NCBI RefSeq assembly: GCF_014651055.1
Contig: NZ_BMWD01000031.1
Coordinates: 1 to 64,000, forward strand
Direction: 5' to 3'
Length of the DNA: 64,000 bases
Origin: Streptomyces fructofermentans
GTDB lineage: Bacteria; Actinomycetota; Actinomycetes; Streptomycetales; Streptomycetaceae
Shown here in pieces: positions 35,058 to 43,111 of the stretch; position 1 is the first letter of the stretch; each line of letters begins with the position of its first letter. The notes under the pieces were generated by a model. That model was not told where the DNA came from. It worked only from the letters and a program-made list of their open reading frames with translations, and did not search any database. The position numbers and the translations under genes are program-made.

Positions 35058-35504
35058 TCACGGGTCGACGCCGGGCCGCCCGGCGGGCGGGCTCACGGCG
35101 GCGGTGATGCGGCGGGCGACGTCCTCGGCCGGCTCGTGCTCCCAGAACCGCAGGACGGTCCACCCCGCGGCCCGCAGGTGCTCGGTCGTCTCGCGGTCAC
35201 GGGCGATGTTCCTGTCCAGCTTCGCCCGCCACCACTCGGCGTTGGCCCTCGGCCGTGTCGCGTGCGTCGGGCAGCCGTGCCAGAAGCACCCGTCCATGAA
35301 GACCGCGACCCTGGCCCTGCCGAAGACGATGTCGATGGTGCGGCGGGGCATGCCGGGCACCGGGACGTTCACCCGGTAGCGCCGGCCGGCCGCGTGCAGC
35401 AGACGGCGGACCGCCAGCTCGGGAGCCGTGTCACGGGAGCCCTGGCGGCTCATGCGGGCGGACACCGCGGCCGAGGAGGGGATGGCATCAGGCACGAGAG
35501 GCAT
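35058..35504 (-). CDS. vsr: Very short patch repair (Vsr) endonuclease, orphan
   Basis: A 148-residue Vsr-type endonuclease, which nicks DNA 5' of T-G mismatches left by deamination of 5-methylcytosine. The catalytic Asp58 is in RRTIDIVFGR. The metal-binding and structural stretch FMDGCFWHGCPTHATRP carries Cys73, His76 and Cys78, and the conserved NAEWWRAKLDRNIARDRET and WTVLRFWEHEP follow. No cytosine methyltransferase gene lies next to it, so it is an orphan that may serve a methylase elsewhere. It is 71 bases downstream of the SEC-C gene on the same strand. Confidence 0.92.
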   Translation of the reverse strand: MPLVPDAIPSSAAVSARMSRQGSRDTAPELAVRRLLHAAGRRYRVNVPVPGMPRRTIDIVFGRARVAVFMDGCFWHGCPTHATRPRANAEWWRAKLDRNIARDRETTEHLRAAGWTVLRFWEHEPAEDVARRITAAVSPPAGRPGVDP

Positions 35505-35575
35505 TGTGCCGGCGGACCGGACCGGACCGTGCGCGCTCAGGCGGGGTGGGGGCGGCGCCCCGCCCCCGCGCCCCC

Positions 35576-36595
35576 TCAGGCCGACGCGTCCCCGTGGCAC
35601 TCCTCGTAGACCCGCCCCGACCCGCACCAGCACGCCGAGCCCCGCTGCGGCGGCCAGGCCACCGCGAGACCGCGGGCCGCGAGCGTGGTCGCGTACTGGG
35701 GGAGGAGCGAGGCGTCGGTGGGGGACGCGCCCTCCGACGCGGAGAACGCCTCGTACGACGGGACCGTGCCCGTGACGATGCCCAGGTTCGGGGTTCCCGA
35801 GGCGGCCAGTTCGGCCAGGGAGGCCTCTATCGTCGCGAGGTGCTCGCCGTGGGACGGGTACTCCGCGGACAGGGACGGGTACGCCGCGAGGAGTTCCGTG
35901 AGCTCGTCGGCCGGCCAGTGCAGGACCGCCACCGGGAAGGGCCTGGACAGGGCCTCGCGGTAGGAGCCCAGCTCCGCGCGCAGCCGGGAGATCTCGGCGC
36001 GCAGCTCCGCCGGGTCCTCGGAGCCGAGCGACCACACGCGCTTCGGGTCGTGGAGCTCGTCGAGGGAGACGGGGGACGAGTGGAGCGTGTCCGCCAGGGT
36101 GTCCCAGTCGTCGTGGGGCAGGCCCAGCATGCGGCGCACCCGGTGGCGGCCGATGACGAGCGGGCGTGTGGCGTAGGGGGGTTCGGCCACGTCCGTCAGC
36201 AGGAGGACCGCGCCCTCGGTGAACGCCGCCTGGGCGGACTCCAGTTCGTCGTGGGACTCCAGTGCCTCGGCCACGATCACCCAGGGCGCGGGGTCGCGGG
36301 GCGCGCCCGCGCGGACGCCCTCGATGATCGCCCGTGCCTCCGCCTCGTGGCCGTACTCCCAGAGGTTCGCCGCCTTCAACGCCCGTACCAGGAAGGGGTT
36401 CTCCAAGGGCGTGCCGCCGGCGAGCAGGCGGTCGTAGAGGGTGGAGGCACGGGGGCGGTCGTCGGCGAGTTCGAGGTGGGCCGCGGCCTGCAGCAGCAGG
36501 TGCTCGGCGTCCTCGGGATAGAGGCCGGCTGTCCGTTCGAGGCGTGCTGCTTCGGCGTTGTGGTCGACGTACTCGGCAGACGTGTCGGGGCGCAT
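35576..36595 (-). CDS. SEC-C metal-binding motif protein with TPR-like repeats
   Basis: A 339-residue soluble protein. The N-terminal 140 residues look like TPR helices (AEAARLERTAGLYPEDAEHLLLQAAAHLELADD, RAIIEGVRAGAPRDPAPWVIVAEALE). A SEC-C zinc motif closes the protein: SACWCGSGRVYEECHG, the Cys-x-Cys then Cys-His ligands. The middle has a coiled coil around DPAELRAEISRLRAELGSYREAL. The family is common in actinobacteria with no established role. SEC-C mediates protein contacts in SecA, so a chaperone or adaptor role is possible. Confidence 0.85.
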   Translation of the reverse strand: MRPDTSAEYVDHNAEAARLERTAGLYPEDAEHLLLQAAAHLELADDRPRASTLYDRLLAGGTPLENPFLVRALKAANLWEYGHEAEARAIIEGVRAGAPRDPAPWVIVAEALESHDELESAQAAFTEGAVLLLTDVAEPPYATRPLVIGRHRVRRMLGLPHDDWDTLADTLHSSPVSLDELHDPKRVWSLGSEDPAELRAEISRLRAELGSYREALSRPFPVAVLHWPADELTELLAAYPSLSAEYPSHGEHLATIEASLAELAASGTPNLGIVTGTVPSYEAFSASEGASPTDASLLPQYATTLAARGLAVAWPPQRGSACWCGSGRVYEECHGDASA

Positions 36596-36889
36596 GGGTG
36601 ACACCGTACTGCCGACGGCCGACAGAGGAGAGGTATCTGCAGGCCAGCGGGGAGATCGTGGCCGTGAGCGGCCGGTACCGCGCCGCACCCGCCCGTCCCG
36701 CGCCGCCGTGACCCCCGGTTCCGCGCCGCATCCCGTGCCTCCGCGCCCGCGTCCTGCCCCGTTCGAGGCGGGCACAGGGATGGTGTCCTCAGGGGGCAGC
36801 CCTTATCGTGCGGCCCTCCGACCCCGGCCGCTCCGCTGCCCGGCGGCACGGTCGCGGGCCGCCGCTCCCGCTCGGAAGGAGGCGTACGC

Positions 36890-37708
36890 ATGCGGGTCCC
36901 CGTCGTGCACCAGCGCGCCCGGCGGCGGCGTGCCCGCTGGGCCCGGGTGCTGCGGACCGGCGCCGAGGCTCTCGTCACCGTCGGCGTCGTACTCCTCCTG
37001 CTGGTGGTCCATCAACTGTGGTGGACCAACCGGCAGGCCAGGGAGGGCGCCGAACGGGAGGTCCGGGCCCTGGAGCGGCAGTGGGACGGACAGGACCCCC
37101 CGGGGACCCGCGACCCCCTCGCGGAGGTCCTTCCGGGGACCGGCCCGGGCACCGAGGGCGCCGACGGCACCGGCGGCACCGGCGGCGGGGGGAGCGGCGA
37201 CCGCGCCGGCACCGCGGTCCCGGACCCCGCCGCGACGCCCGGCCGGGACCGGGCCTACGCCGTCCTCACGATCCCCCGCCTCTCCGTCCGCGTCCCCGTG
37301 GCGGAGGGCGTCGGGAAGCCGGACGTCCTCAACAAGGGGTACGCCGGGCACTACCCGGGCACCGCCCGGCCGGGCGCCGCGGGCAACTTCGCCCTCGCCG
37401 GGCACCGGAACACCCACGGCGAGCCCTTCCGGCACATCGACCGGCTCCGCAGGGGCGACGAGCTGAGGGTCGAGACCCGCTCGGCCGTCCACACGTACGT
37501 CGTCGACCGCACCCTGCCCCGCACCTCGCCCGGGGACACCGGGGTGATCGGGCCCGTGCCCCGCAGCGCCGTCCACCCGGGGTACGGCTACGGAGCGCCC
37601 GGCCACTACCTCACGCTCACCACCTGCACCCCGGAGTACAGCTCCGCGTACCGCCTCGTGGTCTGGGCGAGGCTCGCCGCCACGCGTCCGCGGCCGGACA
37701 CGTCCTGA
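36890..37708 (+). CDS. srtE: Class E sortase
   Basis: Membrane-anchored transpeptidase of 272 residues that attaches proteins with LAxTG sorting signals to peptidoglycan. A basic cytoplasmic head (1-22) and one transmembrane helix (about 23-44) are followed by a linker and the sortase barrel. Catalytic His172 is in LAGHRNTHG, Cys246 in TLTTCTPEYSSAYR, with Arg255 as the third residue. An LAGTG-bearing surface protein is encoded 9 kb downstream in this window. In S. coelicolor two class E sortases are needed for aerial hyphae. It ends at a 22-bp hairpin. Confidence 0.93.
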   Translation: MRVPVVHQRARRRRARWARVLRTGAEALVTVGVVLLLLVVHQLWWTNRQAREGAEREVRALERQWDGQDPPGTRDPLAEVLPGTGPGTEGADGTGGTGGGGSGDRAGTAVPDPAATPGRDRAYAVLTIPRLSVRVPVAEGVGKPDVLNKGYAGHYPGTARPGAAGNFALAGHRNTHGEPFRHIDRLRRGDELRVETRSAVHTYVVDRTLPRTSPGDTGVIGPVPRSAVHPGYGYGAPGHYLTLTTCTPEYSSAYRLVVWARLAATRPRPDTS

Positions 37709-37748
37709 GCGCCCCGGTGACCCGTCCCGGGTGCGCCGGCCGGCCCGC

Positions 37749-37810
37749 CCGGTCCCGCCTTCCCGGGGCGGACCGGTCCCGGACGCCCCGCCCCGGGAAG
37801 GCGGGACCGG
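37749..37810. terminator. Large bidirectional terminator between srtE and the DHA2 transporter
   Basis: A perfect 22-bp stem (37749-37770 with 37789-37810) and an 18-base loop, itself containing GACCGGTC, lie between convergent genes. Confidence 0.85.
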
Positions 37811-37843
37811 TCCGGGGGCCGTCCCGCCGCGCCGCGCCTCGGC

Positions 37844-39232
37844 TCACGCCCGCTCGCGGAACACCAGCATCCCCAGCGCGCCCGCCGCCGCCAGACCCGC
37901 CGAGACGGCCAGTGCCAGGTCCGTGCCCCGGGCGGGCGTGTCCGACGAGGTGACGATCGCGATGGTGAGGGCGACCCCCGCGCACGAACCGATGTACCGG
38001 AACGTCTGGTTGGCGCCCGAGCCCATCGCGGCGCGCGCCGCGGGCACCGACTCGACGGCGACCAGCGGCAGGGCCGCGTTCAGCAGGCCGCTGCCGACGC
38101 CCGCCACGACCAGGCCGGGCAGGAGCCGCGTCCAGGAGCCGGCGCCGATCGCCCCGAGCATCGCGAGGACCCCGGCCGCGTGCAGGGCGAAACCGAGGGC
38201 GAGCTGGTGGCGGGGGGAGACCCGGCCGGCCAGCCGCCGCGCCTGGAGTGCGACGGCGAAGGAGAGGCCGGACCACAGGAGGAACAGCCACGCCGTGTTC
38301 ATCGCGGACATGCCCAGCGACTGCTGGAGGATCGCGGGCAGGAAGCTGAACAGGCCGATCACCGCGAGTCCCGTGAAGAGACCGCCGGCGGACGAGGCCA
38401 GGAAGGGCGCGCGGCGCAGCAGGCCCGGATCGATCATGGGGGTCGCGGCACGGCGTTCGACGAGGACGAACACGAGGACCAGCAGCGCGGCCGCGGCGAC
38501 CAGCAGGCCCACCGGCGCGCGCAGCCAGCCGTCGCGCCCCAGGGTGAGGGCGGCCACCAGCGAGACCAGGGCCGCGCCGAAGGTGAGCGCGCCCGCGATG
38601 TCGGGGCGTCCGCCGCGCGGGGCGCGGGACTCCGAGAGCGTACGGGTCCCGAGCAGTGCGACGAGCAGGGCGGCCGCGCCCAGGACGGCGTAGGCGGCCC
38701 GCCAGTCCCAGGTGGCGAGCGCGCCCGCGACCAGAGGGCCGGTCGCTATGCCGCCGCTGACGAAGGCGCCCCAGACGCCGGTGGCGCGGACGCGTCCGGC
38801 TGCGGTCGGGTACGCGTGCACGAGCAGGCCCAGACTGCTGGCCAGCACCGCCGCGCTCGCCGCGCCCTGCGCGATGCGGGACAGGGTGAACAGCCAGGTC
38901 GAGGAGGCCAGGGCGCCCAGTGCGGTGGTCAGCCCGAGCGCGAGGGTGCCGCCGAGGAAGACCCGGCGGCGGCCGTGGTCGTCGGCGAGGCTGCCCGCGA
39001 CCAGCAGCAGTGCGGCGAGGCCGAGCGGTGTGCCGTTGAGCAGCCAGGCCTGGGCGGAGAGCGGGGTGTGCAGGGAGGCGGCGGTGGCGGGGAGCGTGAC
39101 CATCGGCGCGGTGTACGTCATCAGGGCCACGGCGGTCGCCGCGCTGGTGACGGCGAGCGTGGCGCCGGGGCGCACGGGCGCGGGCGGCACGGCCTGCCGC
39201 GCGGCGGGCGTCGTGACGTCGGGGGGTGTCAT
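37844..39232 (-). CDS. MFS transporter, DHA2-type drug:proton antiporter
   Basis: A 462-residue major facilitator with about 14 helices. The opening VTSAATAVALMTYTAPMVTLPATAASLHTPLSAQAWLLNGTPLGLAALLLVAGSLADDHGRRRVF has the conserved ADDHGRRR loop of motif A. The GLLVHAYPTAAGRVRATGVWG and ATGPLVAGALATW motif C region match drug antiporters. It probably exports a toxic compound. It is divergent from an HxlR regulator with paired operator-like palindromes between them, a typical sensor/efflux couple. Confidence 0.92.
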   Translation of the reverse strand: MTPPDVTTPAARQAVPPAPVRPGATLAVTSAATAVALMTYTAPMVTLPATAASLHTPLSAQAWLLNGTPLGLAALLLVAGSLADDHGRRRVFLGGTLALGLTTALGALASSTWLFTLSRIAQGAASAAVLASSLGLLVHAYPTAAGRVRATGVWGAFVSGGIATGPLVAGALATWDWRAAYAVLGAAALLVALLGTRTLSESRAPRGGRPDIAGALTFGAALVSLVAALTLGRDGWLRAPVGLLVAAAALLVLVFVLVERRAATPMIDPGLLRRAPFLASSAGGLFTGLAVIGLFSFLPAILQQSLGMSAMNTAWLFLLWSGLSFAVALQARRLAGRVSPRHQLALGFALHAAGVLAMLGAIGAGSWTRLLPGLVVAGVGSGLLNAALPLVAVESVPAARAAMGSGANQTFRYIGSCAGVALTIAIVTSSDTPARGTDLALAVSAGLAAAGALGMLVFRERA

Positions 39233-39345
39233 GGGCTGCCCCTTCGGAGCGAGCGGCTGGATTCCGGGATGAGGTGCGGCGAGGTGCGGTGAGGTGCGGC
39301 GGAATGGGTCGGCGCCGGCTGGGGCCCGGCGTCGACCCGACGCGA

Positions 39346-39408
39346 GTTCAATGAACGAACCGACCTGGCCGCACCGACCGTAGCATCACGGGTTCAGTGA
39401 ATGAACCC
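39346..39408. promoter_or_regulatory. Two operator-like palindromes between MFS and HxlR genes
   Basis: GTTCAATGAAC (39346-39356) and GGGTTCAGTGAATGAACCC (39390-39408) share the half-site GTTCA/TGAAC. They sit in the divergent promoter and probably bind the HxlR protein. Two sites of related sequence support autoregulation and control of the pump. Confidence 0.75.
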
Positions 39409-39437
39409 AGGTTCGGGAAGTGGCTACAGTGGGTCCC

Positions 39438-40004
39438 ATGGCTCTGGGCAAGGACTACGCCGCGCAGGAGTGCTCGATGGCCCGCGCGCTGGAGATCATC
39501 GGCGAGCGGTGGACGCTGCTGGTCATCCGCGACGCGTTCTACGGCGTGCGGCGCTACAACGACTTCCTCGTCCACCTGGGCATCCCCCGTGCCGTGCTCG
39601 CCGCCCGCCTCCGGACGCTCACCGGGGCAGGAGTCCTGGCCAGGCACCGGTACCAGGAGTCGCCGCCGCGCGACGAGTACGTCCTCACCGAGCGCGGCCA
39701 GGCGCTGTGGCCCACCGTGCGCTCGCTCGCGCTGTGGGGGCGCGTGCATTTCACGGAGCGGCAACTGCGCCACTTCCGGCACGCGCCCTGCGGCACGGAA
39801 CTCGGCCCGTACGGCGAATGCCCCTCCTGCGGAACCGTCGTCCCCCTGGGCGACATCGAGATGACACCGGGACCGGGACTCGACCTGTCGCCGGAGGACC
39901 CGGTGAGCCGGGCGCTGCTCGCGCCGAGGCGGCTGCTCCAGCCCCTCGTGGTCGAGGCGGACCACCCCGTCGGAAGCGATCCGGCCGAGGGGCGTCCTGT
40001 ATAA
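39438..40004 (+). CDS. HxlR-family transcriptional regulator
   Basis: A 188-residue winged-helix regulator. Residues 1-100 are the HxlR domain (KDYAAQECSMARALEIIGERWTLLVIRDAFYGVRRYNDFLVHLGIPRAVLAARLRTLTGAGVL). An N-terminal Cys at position 12 is the redox-sensing site in many HxlR proteins. A C-terminal extension has a CxxC pair in LGPYGECPSCGTVVPL plus CG in HAPCGTE, which may bind zinc. It is divergent from the DHA2 pump gene, whose promoter carries two palindromes. The start at 39438 is preferred over 39420. Confidence 0.92.
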   Translation: MALGKDYAAQECSMARALEIIGERWTLLVIRDAFYGVRRYNDFLVHLGIPRAVLAARLRTLTGAGVLARHRYQESPPRDEYVLTERGQALWPTVRSLALWGRVHFTERQLRHFRHAPCGTELGPYGECPSCGTVVPLGDIEMTPGPGLDLSPEDPVSRALLAPRRLLQPLVVEADHPVGSDPAEGRPV

Positions 40005-40161
40005 CGGCAGGAGGCCGGGAGGCTCGGACGCGGAAGCCCGGGCACGCCCGGGACGGCGCCGACGCGGCGCCGGACGGGCGCACGGGAGGTCCCGAGGGCG
40101 CCCGGAGGCACCGCGGAGCGGCAGTCGGAAGCGGCGACACGGAGGAAGGGGAGGACGGCCG

Positions 40162-40470
40162 GTGACACGGACCTGGGCGCAGCTGAAGCCCACCGCCGTG
40201 CTGCTCGTGCTCCTCCTGGAAGTGGCGCTGCTCGACGCGGGCAGCCTCGCGGGCGCCGTCGCCTTCGCCGCGACCGCCGCCGCCGGATCGGCGCTCTCCG
40301 CCTGCTCGGTCATCGCCTCGCGCCTCGCCCCCGCCGTGCCCCGTACGAGAGTCCGTACGGCCATCCGCGACCGGGAGCGCCGCACGGCGTTCCTGCCGCA
40401 GCGCGATCCCGACGCCAAGGGGCGCAGGCGCCCCCGGGCACCCGGCCGTCCCCTCCCGACGGCCGCGTAG
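40162..40470 (+). CDS. DUF6412-like small membrane protein
   Basis: A 102-residue protein starting at GTG. Two hydrophobic helices (about 9-27 and 29-53) are followed by a basic tail with RTRVRTAIRDRERRTAFLPQRDPDAKGRRRPRAPGRP. This tail matches my memory of the DUF6412 family. It lies 113 bases upstream of the yidC paralogue on the same strand, an arrangement known in Streptomyces, so the two may function together in membrane-protein insertion. Confidence 0.7.
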   Translation: MTRTWAQLKPTAVLLVLLLEVALLDAGSLAGAVAFAATAAAGSALSACSVIASRLAPAVPRTRVRTAIRDRERRTAFLPQRDPDAKGRRRPRAPGRPLPTAA

Positions 40471-40583
40471 GGGACCGCCGCGCAGCGGCGACTCCAGCAG
40501 CAGCACCTCTCCCGTCCCCTCGCGGGTCGTCATGCCGACGCACGTCATCTCCCGGCACGACGAGACCCACGGAGGGCTCATCC

Positions 40584-41384
40584 ATGTCCGCTGTCCTGTC
40601 CGACTTCATGTCCGTCTTCGCGAGCCTCGTGGAGGGGCTCGCGGACCTGGTCCGACCGGTGTTCCACGACTCCGCCGCGGCTGCCGCGATCGTCCTGTTC
40701 ACCGCGTTCGTACGCCTCCTCGTGCACCCCCTGTCGCGGGCCTCGGCGCGCGGGCAGCGGGCACGGGCCGCGCTCCAGCCGCGCATCGCCGAGCTGCGCA
40801 GGAAGCACGGCAAGAACCCGGAGAAGCTCCAGAAGGCCGTGCTGGAACTGCACGCGCGGGAGAAGGTGTCGCCGCTCTCGGGCTGCCTGCCGAGCCTCTT
40901 CCAGCTCCCGGCCTTCTTCCTCCTCTACCACCTGTTCTCCAACGCGGAGATCGGCGGCGGGGCGAACTCCCTGCTCGCCCACACGCTCCTCGCGGCGCCG
41001 CTCGGCGGGCGCTGGGCCGACGCGCTCGCCGACGGCGGGCCGTTCGGGCCGCAGGGGCTCGTGTACGCGGCGCTGTTCGCGGTCGTCGCGGTCGTCGCCA
41101 CCTTCAACTACCGGCGTACGAAGCGGATGATGGCTGCGAGCGCGGCGAGCGCCGCGGGTCCGCGGGGCGCCGCGGGCGGCGGGGAGGGCCCGCAGGTGCC
41201 GGGGATGGGCGCGATCACCCGGTTCATGCCGCTGATGTCGTTCTTCACCCTCGTCACCGTGGCGGTGGTGCCCCTGGCGGCCGCGCTGTACGTGGTGACC
41301 TCCACGACCTGGAGCGCCGTGGAGCGCGCGGTGCTCTACCGGGACATGCCGGGGGCGGCCCCGGCGACCGTCGTGCTCGGCTGA
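40584..41384 (+). CDS. yidC2: YidC/Oxa1-family membrane insertase (accessory copy)
   Basis: A 266-residue membrane insertase. The core of five helices includes AAIVLFTAFVRLLVHPLS with the conserved Arg in helix 1, the hairpin LQPRIAELRRKHGKNPEKLQKAVLELHAREKVSPLSGCLPSLFQLP, and ITRFMPLMSFFTLVTVAVVPLAAALYVVTSTTWSAVER. It is shorter than the housekeeping actinobacterial YidC (about 400 residues) and lacks its long C-terminal tail, so it is an accessory paralogue. The symbol is by analogy. Confidence 0.88.
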   Translation: MSAVLSDFMSVFASLVEGLADLVRPVFHDSAAAAAIVLFTAFVRLLVHPLSRASARGQRARAALQPRIAELRRKHGKNPEKLQKAVLELHAREKVSPLSGCLPSLFQLPAFFLLYHLFSNAEIGGGANSLLAHTLLAAPLGGRWADALADGGPFGPQGLVYAALFAVVAVVATFNYRRTKRMMAASAASAAGPRGAAGGGEGPQVPGMGAITRFMPLMSFFTLVTVAVVPLAAALYVVTSTTWSAVERAVLYRDMPGAAPATVVLG

Positions 41385-41581
41385 CGGCTCCCGCCGGAGG
41401 GAGGCGGCCCTGCGGTCCCGGAGTCTCGCCCCCTGGGTCCCGGCCTCCCGGCGCAGCGTCCTCCCGTGGTCCGGTCCGTGAACGGGGTCTTGCGGACTGG
41501 ACGCCGAACTTGGACGATCGAACAGTCCTCCGACGGCTGCACCCGTCGGCGGACTGCCCCCGATCAAGGGAGATTGCGATC

Positions 41582-42439
41582 ATGAAGCTGCTGCGAGTCG
41601 GAACGGCCGGGGCGGAGCGCCCCGCGCTGCTCGACGCCGAGGGCGTCCTGCGGGACCTGACGGGCGTCGTGGCCGACATCGACGGGGCACTGCTGGCCGA
41701 CGACGCCGCGCTCGGCCGGATCCGGACCGCCGCCGAGGCCGGGGAACTGCCCGCGCTGGACGCCACGGGACTGCGCGTCGGCCCGCCGATCGCCCGGATC
41801 GGCAAGGTCGTCTGCATCGGCCTCAACTACCACGACCACGCCAGGGAGACCGGGGCCGAGCCGCCCTCCGAGCCGGTGGTCTTCCTCAAGGCGGCCGACA
41901 CGGTCGTCGGACCGCACGACACGGTGCTGGTGCCCCGGGGCTCGCGCAAGACGGACTGGGAGGTCGAGCTGGCGGTCGTCATCGGCCGCACGGCCCGCTA
42001 CCTCGGCTCGCACGAGGAGGCGCTCGCGCACGTCGCCGGCTACGCCGTGGCGCACGACGTCTCCGAGCGCGAGTTCCAGATCGAGCGGGGCGGCACCTGG
42101 GACAAGGGGAAGAACTGCGAGACGTTCAACCCGCTCGGGCCGTGGCTCGTGACGGCGGACGAGGTGCCCGACCCGCAGGCCCTCGCGCTGAAGCTGTGGG
42201 TCAACGGGGAGCTGAAGCAGGACGGCTCCACCGCGGACCAGATCTTCCCGGTCGCCGAGGTCGTGCGGTACGTCAGCCAGTTCATGACCCTGTACCCGGG
42301 CGACGTCGTCAACACCGGCACACCGGCGGGCGTGGCGCTCGGCCGGCCGGAGCCCAAGCCGTTCCTGCGGGCGGGCGACGTGGTCGAGCTGGAGGTCGAG
42401 GGCCTGGGCCGTCAGCGCCAGGAGTTCAAGGACGCCTGA
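41582..42439 (+). CDS. Fumarylacetoacetate hydrolase-family enzyme
   Basis: A 285-residue enzyme of the FAH superfamily. Metal-dependent hydrolase or decarboxylase motifs are present: KVVCIGLNYHDHARETG, the metal site DWEVELAVVIGRTAR with Glu residues, YAVAHDVSEREFQIERGGTWDKGKNCETFNPLGPWLV, and GDVVNTGTPAGVALG near the end. Closest relatives act on acylpyruvates, fumarylpyruvate or 2-keto-3-deoxy-sugars, and the substrate cannot be chosen from sequence. It starts at ATG near GGGAGAT. Confidence 0.9.
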   Translation: MKLLRVGTAGAERPALLDAEGVLRDLTGVVADIDGALLADDAALGRIRTAAEAGELPALDATGLRVGPPIARIGKVVCIGLNYHDHARETGAEPPSEPVVFLKAADTVVGPHDTVLVPRGSRKTDWEVELAVVIGRTARYLGSHEEALAHVAGYAVAHDVSEREFQIERGGTWDKGKNCETFNPLGPWLVTADEVPDPQALALKLWVNGELKQDGSTADQIFPVAEVVRYVSQFMTLYPGDVVNTGTPAGVALGRPEPKPFLRAGDVVELEVEGLGRQRQEFKDA

Positions 42440-42444
42440 GCGCC

Positions 42445-42590
42445 GGGCCCTCGCGAGGGCGCCGGCGGCCGGGCCCTCGCGAGGGCGCCGGCGGCCGGGC
42501 CCTCGCGAGGGCGCCGGGGGCCGGGTCCACGCGAGGGCGCCGGGGGCCGGGTCCACGCGAGGGCGCCGGGGGCCGGGCGCGTGTGCGCAC
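42445..42590. repeat. 26-bp tandem repeats with embedded palindromes
   Basis: Five head-to-tail copies of a 26-base unit (starts 42445, 42471, 42497, 42523, 42549) begin GGGCCCTCGCGAGGGCGCCGG. A degenerate sixth copy starts at 42575. The first three copies carry the perfect palindrome GCCCTCGCGAGGGC, and copies 4-5 change it to GTCCACGCGAGGGC. The array occupies the spacer between convergent genes. Confidence 0.9.
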
Positions 42591-42627
42591 CGGGGGCCGG
42601 GCCGCCCGCGAGGCGGCCCGGCCCCCG
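42591..42627. terminator. Bidirectional terminator after the HbpS-like gene
   Basis: A perfect 16-bp stem (42591-42606 with 42612-42627) and a five-base loop, directly after the tandem repeats and between convergent genes. Confidence 0.85.
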
Positions 42628-42637
42628 GCGTTCGCGG

Positions 42638-43111
42638 TCACTGTCCGGCGACGAGGCGCTCCAGGGCCTCCACCACCATCGCGTGGTCCTCCAGCTGCGG
42701 CAGTCCGGACACCACCACGGTGCCGACCACGCCGGCACCCTCGACGGCGAGGGGGAAGGCGCCGCCGTGGGCCGCGTACACGTCCGGGTCCAGGCGGGAC
42801 GATTCCTCGAACGTCGTGCCCTTGTCGCGGAAGCGGGTGCCGACGAGCAGCGACGAGGCCTCGTAGCGCTCCACGACGCGGCGCTTGCGGTCGATCCACG
42901 CGTCGTTGTCGGCGGTGGAGCCGGGCAGGGCCGCGCGGAAGAGCTGTCGTCCCCCGCGGCGGATGTCGACGGCGACGGGCGCGCCGCTCTCACGGGCCTT
43001 CTCGACGAGGTACGTGCCGAGGGTCCACGCGTCCTCGTACGTGAACCGGCGGAGCGTCAGGCGGCGCTCCTGCTCCTCCAGCTCGGCGGCGGTGGGGGCG
43101 GTGGTGGTCAC
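42638..43111 (-). CDS. Heme-degrading-domain (HbpS/GlcG-like) protein
   Basis: A 157-residue protein of the HbpS/GlcG (DUF336, UPF0303) family. The conserved part covers the whole chain, with FTYEDAWTLGTYLVEKARESGAPVAVDIRRGGRQLFRAALPGST, KRRVVERYEASSLLVG and AHGGAFPLAVEGAGVVGTVVVSGLPQLEDHAMVVEALE. HbpS in Streptomyces binds and degrades heme and modulates a sensor kinase, but this protein lacks a signal peptide and is probably cytoplasmic. It starts at GTG overlapping the end of the oxidoreductase gene (positions 43108-43111), so translation is coupled. Confidence 0.88.
   Translation of the reverse strand: MTTTAPTAAELEEQERRLTLRRFTYEDAWTLGTYLVEKARESGAPVAVDIRRGGRQLFRAALPGSTADNDAWIDRKRRVVERYEASSLLVGTRFRDKGTTFEESSRLDPDVYAAHGGAFPLAVEGAGVVGTVVVSGLPQLEDHAMVVEALERLVAGQ

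Noticed and set aside
42445..42590. CRISPR or rRNA-type repeat array
   Set aside because: Units are contiguous with no unique spacers; this is a plain tandem repeat.
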